Source of the DNA: Myxococcales bacterium
GTDB taxonomy: Bacteria; Myxococcota; Myxococcia; Myxococcales; Myxococcaceae
Length of the DNA stretch: 64,000 bases
Assembly: GCA_030681895.1 (NCBI GenBank)
Contig: JAUXRI010000090.1
Coordinates: 1 to 64,000 of the forward strand
Reading direction: 5' to 3'
A model generated the notes under the pieces. That model searched no databases, had not been told where the DNA came from, and was given only the letters and a program-made list of their open reading frames with translations. A program made the position numbers and the translations under genes. This document shows positions 33,623 through 41,649 of the stretch, in pieces; position 1 is the stretch's first letter; each line of letters begins with the position of its first letter.

Positions 33623-35322
33623 GTAAGCGCATCACCATCGACCCCATCACCCGCATCGAAGGTCACCTCCGCATCGACTGTGAGGTGGGCGACGACAACA
33701 AGGTCAGCGCGGCGTGGGCGTCTGGCACCATGTGGCGTGGCGTCGAGCAGATTCTGCTCGGCCGCGACCCGCGCGACGCCTGGGCCATCACCCAGCGCTT
33801 CTGCGGCGTCTGCACCACCGTGCACGCCATCGCGTCGGTGCGCGCGGTCGAGAACGCGCTCGACCTCGGGGTGCCGAAGAACGCTCAGTACATTCGCAAC
33901 CTGATGATCGCCGCGCACGCGGTGCACGACGAGATCGTCCACTTCTACCACCTGAGCGCGCTCGACTGGGTCGACGTCACCAGCGCGCTGAAGGCCGACC
34001 CCGCGAAGGCGTCGCAGTTGGGTGAGAGCCTGTCGAGCTGGAACGGCAACGGGAAGGTCGAGCTCGCCGGCGTTCACGCGAAGCTCAAGACGCTCGTCGA
34101 GAGTGGCCAGCTGGGCATCTTCGCGAACGGCTACTGGGGCCACCCGGCGATGAAGCTGCCGCCCGAGGTGAACCTGCTGGCCGTCGCCCACTACCTGCAG
34201 GCGCTCGACATTCAGCGGAAGGCGAACAAGATCGTCGCCATCCTCGGGAGCAAGACGCCGCACATTCAGAACGTGGCGGTCGGCGGCGTGTCGAACGCCA
34301 TCTCGCTCAACAGCCAGTCGGTGCTCTCGGTGGAGCGGTTGCTCGCCATCAAGGAGTACATCGACGCGGTGAAGGACTTCGTCCAGAACGTGTACCTGGT
34401 CGACGTCGCGGCCGTCGCGGCCTTCTACCCGGAGTGGACCACCATCGGGAAAGGCGTCACCAACTACCTCGCCTGCCCCGACTTCCCGCTCGACGAGAAG
34501 GGCACCAAGTTCGTCACCAACGGTGGCTACATCGCGGGCGGCAAGCTCGAGACCTTCAAGCCCATCGTGAAGTTCGGCGACGAGTACTTCCGCGACGCGG
34601 TGGCCGAGAGCGCGAAGCACTCGTGGTACCAGGACAAGGGCCCGCTCCACCCGTACAAGGGCGAGACGAACGCCGAGTACACGGACTTCCAGGACAAGGC
34701 GAAGTACTCGTGGGTGAAGTCGCCGACGTTCAACGGAGAGCCCGCGCAGGTCGGCCCGCTCGCGCGCGTGATGATGGCGGTCGCGACGAAGGACGAAGAG
34801 ACGCTCAAGCACCTCACCAAGCTGCTCGGGCTCATCGACGCCGTCGGCAAGGTGAAGGTGCCGCTCGAAGGCCTGCACTCCACGCTCGGCCGGCACGCGG
34901 CGCGCGCGGTGATGTGCCAGCGCAACGTCGAGATCCTCGAGCAGCAGTGGAAGCTGTTGCTCGACAACATCGCGACGGGTGACGTCTCGACGTTCGCCAA
35001 GCCCGAGTTCCCCAAGGGTGAGATTTCGGGCTTCGGCTTCCACGAGGCGCCGCGCGGCCTGCTGTCTCACTGGATCGTCATCGAGAACGGCATCATCAAG
35101 AACTACCAGGCCGTGGTGCCGACGACGTGGAACGCGGCTCCGCGCAACGACAAGGACCAGCCGGGCCCGTACGAGGCGTCGCTCCTCGACACGCCTCTCG
35201 CCGACCCGGAGCGCCCGCTCGAGGTGCTGCGCACCATTCACTCGTTCGACCCGTGCCTCGCGTGCGCGGTGCACCTCACCGACGTGACGAAGCGCCCCAT
35301 CGTGAAGGTCAGGGCGCTGTGA
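33619..35322 (+). CDS. hybC: [NiFe] hydrogenase large (catalytic) subunit
   Basis: 567 residues; binds the NiFe(CN)2CO centre and oxidises H2. The N-terminal motif RFCGVCTTVHAI (Cys 62, Cys 65) and C-terminal motif DPCLACAVH (Cys 546, Cys 549, His 552) supply the four Ni/Fe thiolates. A C-terminal extension of 15 residues after His 552 (LTDVTKRPIVKVRAL) should be removed by the maturation protease encoded next. The protein has no signal and is exported bound to the Tat-tagged small subunit. The start overlaps hybB by 4 bp, and its TGA shares one base with the ATG of the protease gene. Confidence 0.95.
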   Translation: MSKRITIDPITRIEGHLRIDCEVGDDNKVSAAWASGTMWRGVEQILLGRDPRDAWAITQRFCGVCTTVHAIASVRAVENALDLGVPKNAQYIRNLMIAAHAVHDEIVHFYHLSALDWVDVTSALKADPAKASQLGESLSSWNGNGKVELAGVHAKLKTLVESGQLGIFANGYWGHPAMKLPPEVNLLAVAHYLQALDIQRKANKIVAILGSKTPHIQNVAVGGVSNAISLNSQSVLSVERLLAIKEYIDAVKDFVQNVYLVDVAAVAAFYPEWTTIGKGVTNYLACPDFPLDEKGTKFVTNGGYIAGGKLETFKPIVKFGDEYFRDAVAESAKHSWYQDKGPLHPYKGETNAEYTDFQDKAKYSWVKSPTFNGEPAQVGPLARVMMAVATKDEETLKHLTKLLGLIDAVGKVKVPLEGLHSTLGRHAARAVMCQRNVEILEQQWKLLLDNIATGDVSTFAKPEFPKGEISGFGFHEAPRGLLSHWIVIENGIIKNYQAVVPTTWNAAPRNDKDQPGPYEASLLDTPLADPERPLEVLRTIHSFDPCLACAVHLTDVTKRPIVKVRAL

Positions 35323-35822
35323 TGAGCGCGCCCAACGTCGTCATCCTCGGCGTCGGCAACGTGCTGATGAGCGATGAAGGCGTCGGCGTGCACACCGTCA
35401 CCGCGCTCGAGCAGGGCTGGGACTTTCCCGTCGGCGTGCGCTGCGTCGACGGCGGCACGTCGACGAACGAGCTGCTCGGCGACCTCGAAGACCTCGACCA
35501 CCTCATCGTCATCGACGCGGTGGCGGCGGGCCTCGAGCCCGGCGGCATGGTGCGGCTCGAAGGGTCGGCCGTGCCGGCGGCGTTCACGACGAAGCTGTCA
35601 CCACATCAGGTGGGCATCGCCGACCTGCTGGCCACGCTGACGTTCATGGGCCGCGCGCCGAAACACGTCGTGTTGCTGGGCGTCGAACCCAAGCGCCTCA
35701 CGCTCGACATGGAGCTGTCGTCGACCGTCGCCGCGCGCGTGCCGCAGCTGTGCGCCCAGGTGGTGGATGAGCTGGGCAAGCTGGGCCTGGGGCCCACGTC
35801 GCGTCACTCACTGCCGGCGTGA
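35322..35822 (+). CDS. hybD: Hydrogenase maturation endopeptidase HybD
   Basis: 166 residues. Nickel-dependent endopeptidase of the HyaD/HybD/HycI family that clips the C-terminal extension of the large subunit after metal insertion. Metal ligands fit the family: Glu 19 in SDEGVG, Asp 65 in VIDAV, His 95 in SPHQ. N-terminal ILGVGNVLMSDEGVG is diagnostic. It is the last gene of the operon; the following gene is convergent with 3 bp between stops. General maturation genes (hypA-F) are not in the window and must lie elsewhere. Confidence 0.93.
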   Translation: MSAPNVVILGVGNVLMSDEGVGVHTVTALEQGWDFPVGVRCVDGGTSTNELLGDLEDLDHLIVIDAVAAGLEPGGMVRLEGSAVPAAFTTKLSPHQVGIADLLATLTFMGRAPKHVVLLGVEPKRLTLDMELSSTVAARVPQLCAQVVDELGKLGLGPTSRHSLPA

Positions 35823-35825
35823 CCG

Positions 35826-38800
35826 TCAGCCGAGCTGCTCGCGGAACTGCTCGAGGAAGATGGCGTCCATCTCTTTGCGCTGGGTCTCGTCGAGGTACGA
35901 GTAGTTCGCGTTCGATTGCCAGAACAGATAGTCGGTCGCGAGGATCTGGCTCATGTCTGCGTCTTCGACCCGCTTGAGGGTCTCGAGCAGCTCGGTGCCG
36001 GTGATGCCCTGGCCTGCGAACATCTCGATGACGGCGGGGAATGAGCGGTCGTTCGAGTACGGCACCGAGCCCATCAGCTCGACGAACTGACGCGGCGTCA
36101 GGCCGCTCGTCTCGAGCATCTCGTTCATGTTCAGGTCGCCGAACGCGATCTGCCGCGCGGCCTCACGCACCTGCTCGGTCTCACCGTACGCGTCGGTGAG
36201 AATGGGCTCGAGCAGCCGCTTCTGCTCCTCGTCGAACGCTTCTCGTTCGTCGGCGCCGAAGATCTGATCGGCGATGAAGCCACCGACGGTCGCCGCGATG
36301 GTGAGCGCCACGCCGATGGGCGCCGTCGCGGGGAACAGCGTCAACGCGCCGCCCACCAGCGTCAGCGCGCTCGAGATGGCGCGCGCGGCGTTGCGGCCAC
36401 CACCTTCACGGAAGAAGTCGCCGGCGGCGTCGATGGTGCTCAACGCGCTCAAGGCGACGCCGAGGCCCGGAAGAATCTTCGCCTGGAGGAAGGCCGCGCC
36501 CGACACCAGCCGTGAGCCAGCCGCCAACCGGCCGGACGACTCGAGCGAGCCGATGGCGCGCGCGGCGAGGTCGAGGCCGCCTTCACCGATGTTGCCGATG
36601 CTCTGCACGAGGTCGAAGCCGCTCTGGCCCGGCAGGTTGGCGACGGCGAAGACGAGGCCCGCTGCGGCGATGCTCGAGTTGAGCCCCGAGAGCCCCTGGA
36701 GCCTGTTGCGGTCCTTGAGGATGGCCTCGAGCGCCGCCGTGTCACCGGTCGACGCCTTCTTCATCGCGTCGATGTACGCCTGCCCGTCGTTGATGGCCTC
36801 GGCGAACCCACCCGGCGCCTCGAGCAGGCCCTTGGCCGTCTTGAAGTCGTTGAAGAGCCCCTCGAACTGCGCCATCGCCGTCTGCTGATTCCCGCCGGCT
36901 TCGGCCTGGTACTGCGTGAGCGTGCCGGGCAGGCCGGGCTCGACGATGTTGGTGATGATGTTCTCGGCCTGCGACTCGAAGGCAGCGCGGGTGGGCGAGC
37001 CATCTTGCATCGTGCTCGCGGCCCACTCGACGGCGCGCGCCGGGAGCGGAGACTTCGCGAGCTGCTCGTACGCGCCCACCACGTCATCGGCGCGGCCCGG
37101 GTCGGCGACCGCGATGGCGTCGAGCGCGGGGCCATTGGCCTCGAGGTACGCGTCGAGCCCTTCGGCCGCGGCCACCTCAGCCGCGTACACGTCGGCGTGC
37201 TCGGTGCGGTAGTTGGCGATGAACTGCGATTGCTGCTCCGGCGTCAGCACGCCGCTGAACTCCGACAGCATCGCCTGCATCTCTTGATCAGCCGCCTCGC
37301 GGGCCCCACGCGCCGACTCGTAGGTGCCGGTGACGTTCTCGAGGCCGCGGAACATGACGTCGGAGAGCTCGCTGACCGCCTCGGTCTTGCCGAGCCGCGA
37401 GAGCTCCGACACCAGCGCCGACGAGAGCGCGATGGCGCGGCCGTCTTCGGCGAACTCGTGCAGCTTGTCGTCGAGCTTCTGCAGGTTGGACTTGTCGGGG
37501 ATCTTCGTCGCGAGCTGCGTGGCGATCTCGTTGGTCACCTGCTCGCCGCCTGCCTCCGACAGCCGCGCCAGCACGTCCATCGCGGCGGCCGAGTCTTCGC
37601 TCTCGTTGCGGTCGACCGTCTCGGCGACGTGGCTGGTGAGGTAGTCGCCGTACTGGCTCATCACCTGTTCGGCAGACGCGCCGCCGTCGAGCGCGGCTTC
37701 GGCCTCTCGAATGACGAGCAGCTCGAGGTCGGTGCCGTGCTCGTTGTCGGCGAGGCCCTTCGCGGCTTCGGTCTTGCCCTGGGTGCGCAGCTGGTCGTGG
37801 AGCGCGCGAGCGAGGTCGGTCTGCCCGCCCGCTTCCATGTGCTCGAACAGCGCGTCGTCGATTTCTTCGAGCTCGGTGTCGTCGGGGAGCGCCGTCGCCA
37901 GCTCGCGCGCGATGACCTCGGAGCCGCCCTTGTCGCCGACCTCGGCGAGCAGCCCGATGGTGTCCTTCATCAGGTCCTTGTCGCGGTCGCCTTCGTCCCG
38001 CGCGGCGTCGCCGGCGGCCTCGGAGATCTGCCTGATGGTCGGCGCGGCGTGCTCGGTGAGAATGCGCACGTACTCGGGGTCGGTCGACGCGCTGGCGAGC
38101 TCGTTGAGCGTGGTGGCGGCGGCGTTGGCGGCCTCGGCTGGCGTCTTCCCGTCGGCGATGGCGGTGTCGTACGACTCCTGCACCTGCGTGGCGCCCTCGG
38201 TCGCGCGAGCGTTGTAGTCGGCGGTCACCTGCGGAGGGTCGGCAACGCGGCGCGCGGCGAGCTTGTCGAGGCCGGCTTCGGTGATGAGGGCGTCACGCGC
38301 AGGCCCCGGAGGCGTGCGCAGCAGCTTCTCGGCCTGCACGTCGGTGATGGTGGCGGGGTTGCCGTAGCGCGGGTTCTCCTGCTGGAAGGCGCGCAGGCTC
38401 GTGTACGGCTCGTTCGGGCGGTTCGGGTCGACGACCGTGCCATCGCGGCGCTGCACCACGGCGTGGCCAACGGGGTCCTGCTTGTCGGTCAGCAGCACGA
38501 CCGAGTCGCCGGGCTTCGCCGCCTTCACCGCGCGCTCGAGGCAGTTCGCCTGACCGTCGCCGAGCACCTCGGTTCGAAGAGAGGTCGCTCCGCCAGCGGT
38601 CGTCTTCCCGCCCCGCATCAGCTCGGCGAGAGAGAAGGAGCGTGAGTTCGACTCGATGCCAGGGAGCTGGTTGGGGCTCGCGAGCGTCGAGAGCGCCTTC
38701 TGACGGAGCGCGCGGCCGAGGCCCTTCGAGACTTCATCGCGACCGAAGACCTGCCGCACCGACGAGGCCATCGGCTTGTTGCCGGCTTGCTTCGCCAGCG

Positions 38801-38978
38801 CGATGGCCACCTTCGGGTCGGGCTTCTTCGCAGCGGCCGCCGCTGCCTTCTGTTTCGCCGCCGCCGCTGCTGCGGCCGCCGCGGCCTTCGCTGCTTCGGC
38901 CGCCTTCCGTTGTGCTGCGGCCTGAGCTTGTCGACGTGCTTCGGCCGCACGGCGGGCTGCATCGGAGACGGCGCTCAT
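35826..38978 (-). CDS. Large modular protein with papain-like motif, internal duplication and hydrophobic C-terminal region
   Basis: 1050 residues, no signal peptide. Residues 1-52 are an extreme Ala/Lys/Arg helix. Around 140-190 lies GDGQANCLERAV (Cys 146), VGHAVVQ (His 172) and VVDPN (Asp 184, Asn 186), matching the Cys-His-Asp/Asn order of papain-fold toxin or peptidase domains. Residues 341-411 and 468-540 are diverged copies of one helical module (both with GG..V...AT.LP/IPD and GKTEA). The region 760-930 is hydrophobic and Gly/Ala-rich (GVALSALSTID, APIGVALTIAATVGGFIADQ), compatible with membrane insertion. The last 120 residues are helical. No relative is recognised with certainty. An effector or self-delivering toxin is one reading; a structural protein is another. 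Confidence 0.75.
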   Translation of the reverse strand: MSAVSDAARRAAEARRQAQAAAQRKAAEAAKAAAAAAAAAAKQKAAAAAAKKPDPKVAIALAKQAGNKPMASSVRQVFGRDEVSKGLGRALRQKALSTLASPNQLPGIESNSRSFSLAELMRGGKTTAGGATSLRTEVLGDGQANCLERAVKAAKPGDSVVLLTDKQDPVGHAVVQRRDGTVVDPNRPNEPYTSLRAFQQENPRYGNPATITDVQAEKLLRTPPGPARDALITEAGLDKLAARRVADPPQVTADYNARATEGATQVQESYDTAIADGKTPAEAANAAATTLNELASASTDPEYVRILTEHAAPTIRQISEAAGDAARDEGDRDKDLMKDTIGLLAEVGDKGGSEVIARELATALPDDTELEEIDDALFEHMEAGGQTDLARALHDQLRTQGKTEAAKGLADNEHGTDLELLVIREAEAALDGGASAEQVMSQYGDYLTSHVAETVDRNESEDSAAAMDVLARLSEAGGEQVTNEIATQLATKIPDKSNLQKLDDKLHEFAEDGRAIALSSALVSELSRLGKTEAVSELSDVMFRGLENVTGTYESARGAREAADQEMQAMLSEFSGVLTPEQQSQFIANYRTEHADVYAAEVAAAEGLDAYLEANGPALDAIAVADPGRADDVVGAYEQLAKSPLPARAVEWAASTMQDGSPTRAAFESQAENIITNIVEPGLPGTLTQYQAEAGGNQQTAMAQFEGLFNDFKTAKGLLEAPGGFAEAINDGQAYIDAMKKASTGDTAALEAILKDRNRLQGLSGLNSSIAAAGLVFAVANLPGQSGFDLVQSIGNIGEGGLDLAARAIGSLESSGRLAAGSRLVSGAAFLQAKILPGLGVALSALSTIDAAGDFFREGGGRNAARAISSALTLVGGALTLFPATAPIGVALTIAATVGGFIADQIFGADEREAFDEEQKRLLEPILTDAYGETEQVREAARQIAFGDLNMNEMLETSGLTPRQFVELMGSVPYSNDRSFPAVIEMFAGQGITGTELLETLKRVEDADMSQILATDYLFWQSNANYSYLDETQRKEMDAIFLEQFREQLG

Positions 38979-39027
38979 GTGTGATTCCCCTTTGAGGACA
39001 ACCTCTGATCATCGTCGATCAGCTGGC

Positions 39028-39041
39028 CTCGGACTTCCGAG
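39028..39041. other. Small inverted repeat upstream of papain-like protein gene
   Basis: CTCGGACTTCCGAG has perfect 6-bp arms and a 2-bp centre, 50 bp before the start codon. On the minus strand a TTGACA lies a few bases upstream, but no good -10 is present at 17 bp. A possible operator; weak. Confidence 0.3.
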
Positions 39042-39108
39042 CACATTGTCAAAGCGGCTCACACCGCACCGGCGCAGAGAGTGCGCACGTGGAACACATG
39101 TGGGACGG

Positions 39109-39693
39109 TCAGAACGAGACGCCGACACGAAGGCCCACATCGACGTCGAAGACGGGCCTGACCGTGACGCGGCCGGCGCTCCCAAAGTGGTCCGTGCAGT
39201 TGAAGCACGCGAGCACGCTGCCTCCTCCGCTGGCGCCGAGGAACAAGTGCCGCCAGATGACCCAGTTCCAGCCGATCGAGACCCCGAGACCGACGCTGAC
39301 GTCGGTGCCGTTCGGGTACGGAGGGATGCAGGCATCCTCCCGTCGGCCCGTCTGACGGCCTTGCGCTTCGCCGATGCGGACGACGACCTTCGGCAAGACG
39401 AACGCGCCATCGAGCCGGCTCTCGTCCCCGAACGGTCGAATCGCGAGGCCTGCCGACACCCAACTCAACCACCCGGCGTTGGCGCACGGCTGTTCGATGG
39501 GGTGCGGCACGGCAACCCAGGCGGCGTCGGTCGTCAGCACGAGCCGTGGCGCGACCACGAAGGAGGCGCCGGCAGAAGCTCCGAATCGCCGCACGGTGAC
39601 GACGTACGCGAGCGGCGACAGGTTGACCCACGCGGCCGTCTGCGGTGGCGAGGGCTCAGCCGAGAGCACGACCAGGAGCGCCGCGGTCAGCAC
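39109..39693 (-). CDS. Outer-membrane-like beta-rich exported protein
   Basis: 194 residues with a short signal peptide (LTAALLVVLSAEP). The mature part alternates hydrophobic and polar residues in strand-sized blocks (e.g. SAGASFVVAPRLVLTTDAAW, VSVGLGVSIGWNWVIWRHLF) and ends in an aromatic (VGVSF), as outer-membrane beta-barrels do. Four Cys (PCAN, DACIP, CFNC) may form disulfides. It lies 130 bp upstream of the papain-like protein gene on the same strand and could be cotranscribed. Specific function unknown. Confidence 0.7.
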   Translation of the reverse strand: MLTAALLVVLSAEPSPPQTAAWVNLSPLAYVVTVRRFGASAGASFVVAPRLVLTTDAAWVAVPHPIEQPCANAGWLSWVSAGLAIRPFGDESRLDGAFVLPKVVVRIGEAQGRQTGRREDACIPPYPNGTDVSVGLGVSIGWNWVIWRHLFLGASGGGSVLACFNCTDHFGSAGRVTVRPVFDVDVGLRVGVSF

Positions 39694-39750
39694 CGGCGCG
39701 ACTCAACTCCTTCCGTTGCGCCGCCGCAAACCCTGACGAAACCGCTGCGC

Positions 39751-39766
39751 CGTGACGCGTGTCACG
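39751..39766. promoter_or_regulatory. Palindrome upstream of metal-transporter-like gene
   Basis: CGTGACGCGTGTCACG has perfect 6-bp arms around GCGT, 118 bp upstream of the transporter start and 58 bp from the divergent outer-membrane protein start. Symmetry suggests a dimeric regulator (CRP/FNR-like half-site TGAC). It is not a NikR box. Regulator unknown. Confidence 0.4.
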
Positions 39767-39884
39767 CAGAAGGTGCGTGCTCGGGCCGAAGACCGCGCTC
39801 AACCCTGAGATTTCACGACCCAGCGTTTCGGGCGCGCTCCTTGAAGCAGGCGAAGCAGCGGCACTGACAAGGAGCACGGGCGCC

Positions 39885-40616
39885 ATGGGCGAGACCGGAA
39901 GTGGCGTTCTGCTCGGCCTGGCCGCGAGCGTCGCCGTGGTGCACACCGCCATCGGCGTCGACCACGCGTTGCCCTTCGTCGTGCTGTCTCGCGTGCAGAA
40001 GTGGTCCTTGAGACGAACCCTCGCCGTGACGGCGGCCTGCGGCGCGGGGCACATCGCGTCGGCTGTCGTCATCGGCCTGGGCGCCGTCGCGCTCGGTCTC
40101 GCGGTGGAGCAGCTCGCGCCGCTCGAGGCGATGCGTGGGCAACTGGGGCTGGGCATTCTCATCGCGTTCGGCCTCGGGTACGCCGCGCTCGGGCTCGTTC
40201 GTCTGTGGAAGCAGCGGCCGCATCACCACGCGCACGTGCACGGCGATGGAACGCTCCACGAGCACGACCACGGTCACGCCGACGAGCACGCGCACCTGCA
40301 TGAAGACGCGCGCAAGAAGGCCGTGTCGGCATGGACGCTCTTCGTGGTGCTCGTGTTCGGCCCGTGTGAGGCGCTGGTGCCGCTGCTGCTCGCGCCCGGA
40401 GTGACGCGCGACTACGCGCTGCTCGCAGGTGTCATCGCGGTCTTCGGTGGGCTGACGGTGGTGACGATGCTCGTGCTGGTGACCGTCGGCGTCGTCGGCG
40501 CCCGGCTCGTCAACCTCGAGCGCTTCATCGGCCCAAAGCTGGCGGGTGCCGGTGACGTCGCGGCCGGGCTCGCCATCGCGGCGACCGGGCTGGCCGTCGG
40601 CGCGCTGGGGCTGTGA
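39885..40616 (+). CDS. NicO/UreH-like metal transporter with His-rich loop
   Basis: 243 residues with about six TM helices. Helix 1 contains VVHTAIGVDHALPF, close to the H-x4-DH metal motif of nickel/cobalt permeases, and helix 2 has CGAGHIASAVVIG, as in UreH/NicO proteins. The central loop (about residues 110-140) has a dozen histidines, including HEHDHGHADEHAHLHED, a metal-binding hallmark of RcnA/HypB-type proteins. Start ATG 39885 with AAGGAG upstream; an upstream in-frame ATG gives an implausible N-terminus. Its nearness to a [NiFe] hydrogenase operon makes nickel the likely substrate; direction of transport is not shown by sequence. Convergent with the DUF362 gene. Confidence 0.75.
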   Translation: MGETGSGVLLGLAASVAVVHTAIGVDHALPFVVLSRVQKWSLRRTLAVTAACGAGHIASAVVIGLGAVALGLAVEQLAPLEAMRGQLGLGILIAFGLGYAALGLVRLWKQRPHHHAHVHGDGTLHEHDHGHADEHAHLHEDARKKAVSAWTLFVVLVFGPCEALVPLLLAPGVTRDYALLAGVIAVFGGLTVVTMLVLVTVGVVGARLVNLERFIGPKLAGAGDVAAGLAIAATGLAVGALGL

Positions 40617-40620
40617 GCGC

Positions 40621-41619
40621 TCAGGCGAGCTGGGCACGCAGCGGTGTCTCTTCGTCAGGGCTCAGGCCGAGCAGGTGAATGCGCTCCGACGCGTTGGCGC
40701 CGACGCCGAGCTCGGCCGCGCGCTTCATCACCGGCAACGCCCAGATGGAGCCCTTCATCAGCCGCTCGTTCGCCCCCGCCAGCCGCAGGAAGCCGAGGCC
40801 CACCGCGTCGATGGCGAGCGGGTCGGCGCTGGCCGCGAGGAAGTCGAGCTGGGCGAGGTCGCCGGTGTCGGGTCCTCCGTTGGTGAACCCGGCGCGCCCA
40901 TCCATCACGACGAGTGAGGGAGGCACCACCAGCGAGAGCTCGGCGAGGCGCTCCCTGAAGCCGCTGGGGAAGTGCATGCCCAGGCGCGCGCCGCCGTCGA
41001 CGACGCCGACGAGGTTCTTGAGCGCCATCGTGAAGTCACCGAGCGCGTGGGTGCGCGGCGTGCACAGGTTGATGACGTGGTCGGCGCTCGCGACCGACGC
41101 GTAGATGGGAATCGTCGAGTCGCTCCAGTGCGTGGCGAGCCGGTGCGTCACCTGCGTCACCGCCGTGTCGTCGAGCGGCTGCAGCTGCACCTTCGCTTCG
41201 TTCGCCGCCGCGTGCAGGCCGAGCTGACGGAACGTGGTGTCGGTCGAGCGCATGAACATGGTGCGGTCGGCGATGAAGGGCACGCCGCCGGCTTCGAGCA
41301 CCAGCCGTGAGACGGCGAACACCACCTCGGGGTCGCTCGTGGCGGGGTACTTCCGGGCGCTGTTGGTGGCGGGTTTGATCAACACGCGCTGGCCTTCACG
41401 AATGAAGGCCAGGCCTCCTGCCTGCGCGATGACGTGCTTCACCGCGTCGACCAGCGTGGGGAACCTCGAGGGGCGCACGAGCGAGACGGTGCTCGTCACG
41501 AGCGTCGGCAAGGTCTGCGCGCCGGCGTCAGGGGCTGCGCGCGCCGTGCGGCACCCGGACAGACCTGCCGCGGCGAAGCCTCCACAAACCCCGTGAATGA
41601 ACTCGCGCCGGGTGCTCAT
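40621..41619 (-). CDS. DUF362-family Tat-exported protein
   Basis: 332 residues. N-terminal STRREFIHGVCGGFAAAGLSGC combines a twin-arginine-like motif with a possible lipobox Cys. The mature domain follows the DUF362 pattern: VLIKPATNS, ADRTMF, the NLCTPRTHALGDFTMALKNL block, LVVMDGRAGFTNGGPD and ADPLAIDAVGLGFL. No ferredoxin-type Cys cluster is present, unlike many DUF362 proteins. The family has no settled function. Convergent with the metal transporter, 4 bp apart; 30 bp downstream of the TIGR02996 gene on the same strand. Confidence 0.8.
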   Translation of the reverse strand: MSTRREFIHGVCGGFAAAGLSGCRTARAAPDAGAQTLPTLVTSTVSLVRPSRFPTLVDAVKHVIAQAGGLAFIREGQRVLIKPATNSARKYPATSDPEVVFAVSRLVLEAGGVPFIADRTMFMRSTDTTFRQLGLHAAANEAKVQLQPLDDTAVTQVTHRLATHWSDSTIPIYASVASADHVINLCTPRTHALGDFTMALKNLVGVVDGGARLGMHFPSGFRERLAELSLVVPPSLVVMDGRAGFTNGGPDTGDLAQLDFLAASADPLAIDAVGLGFLRLAGANERLMKGSIWALPVMKRAAELGVGANASERIHLLGLSPDEETPLRAQLA

Positions 41620-41649
41620 GCCCGAGCAACGTGCATCTTTCGGGCGCGC

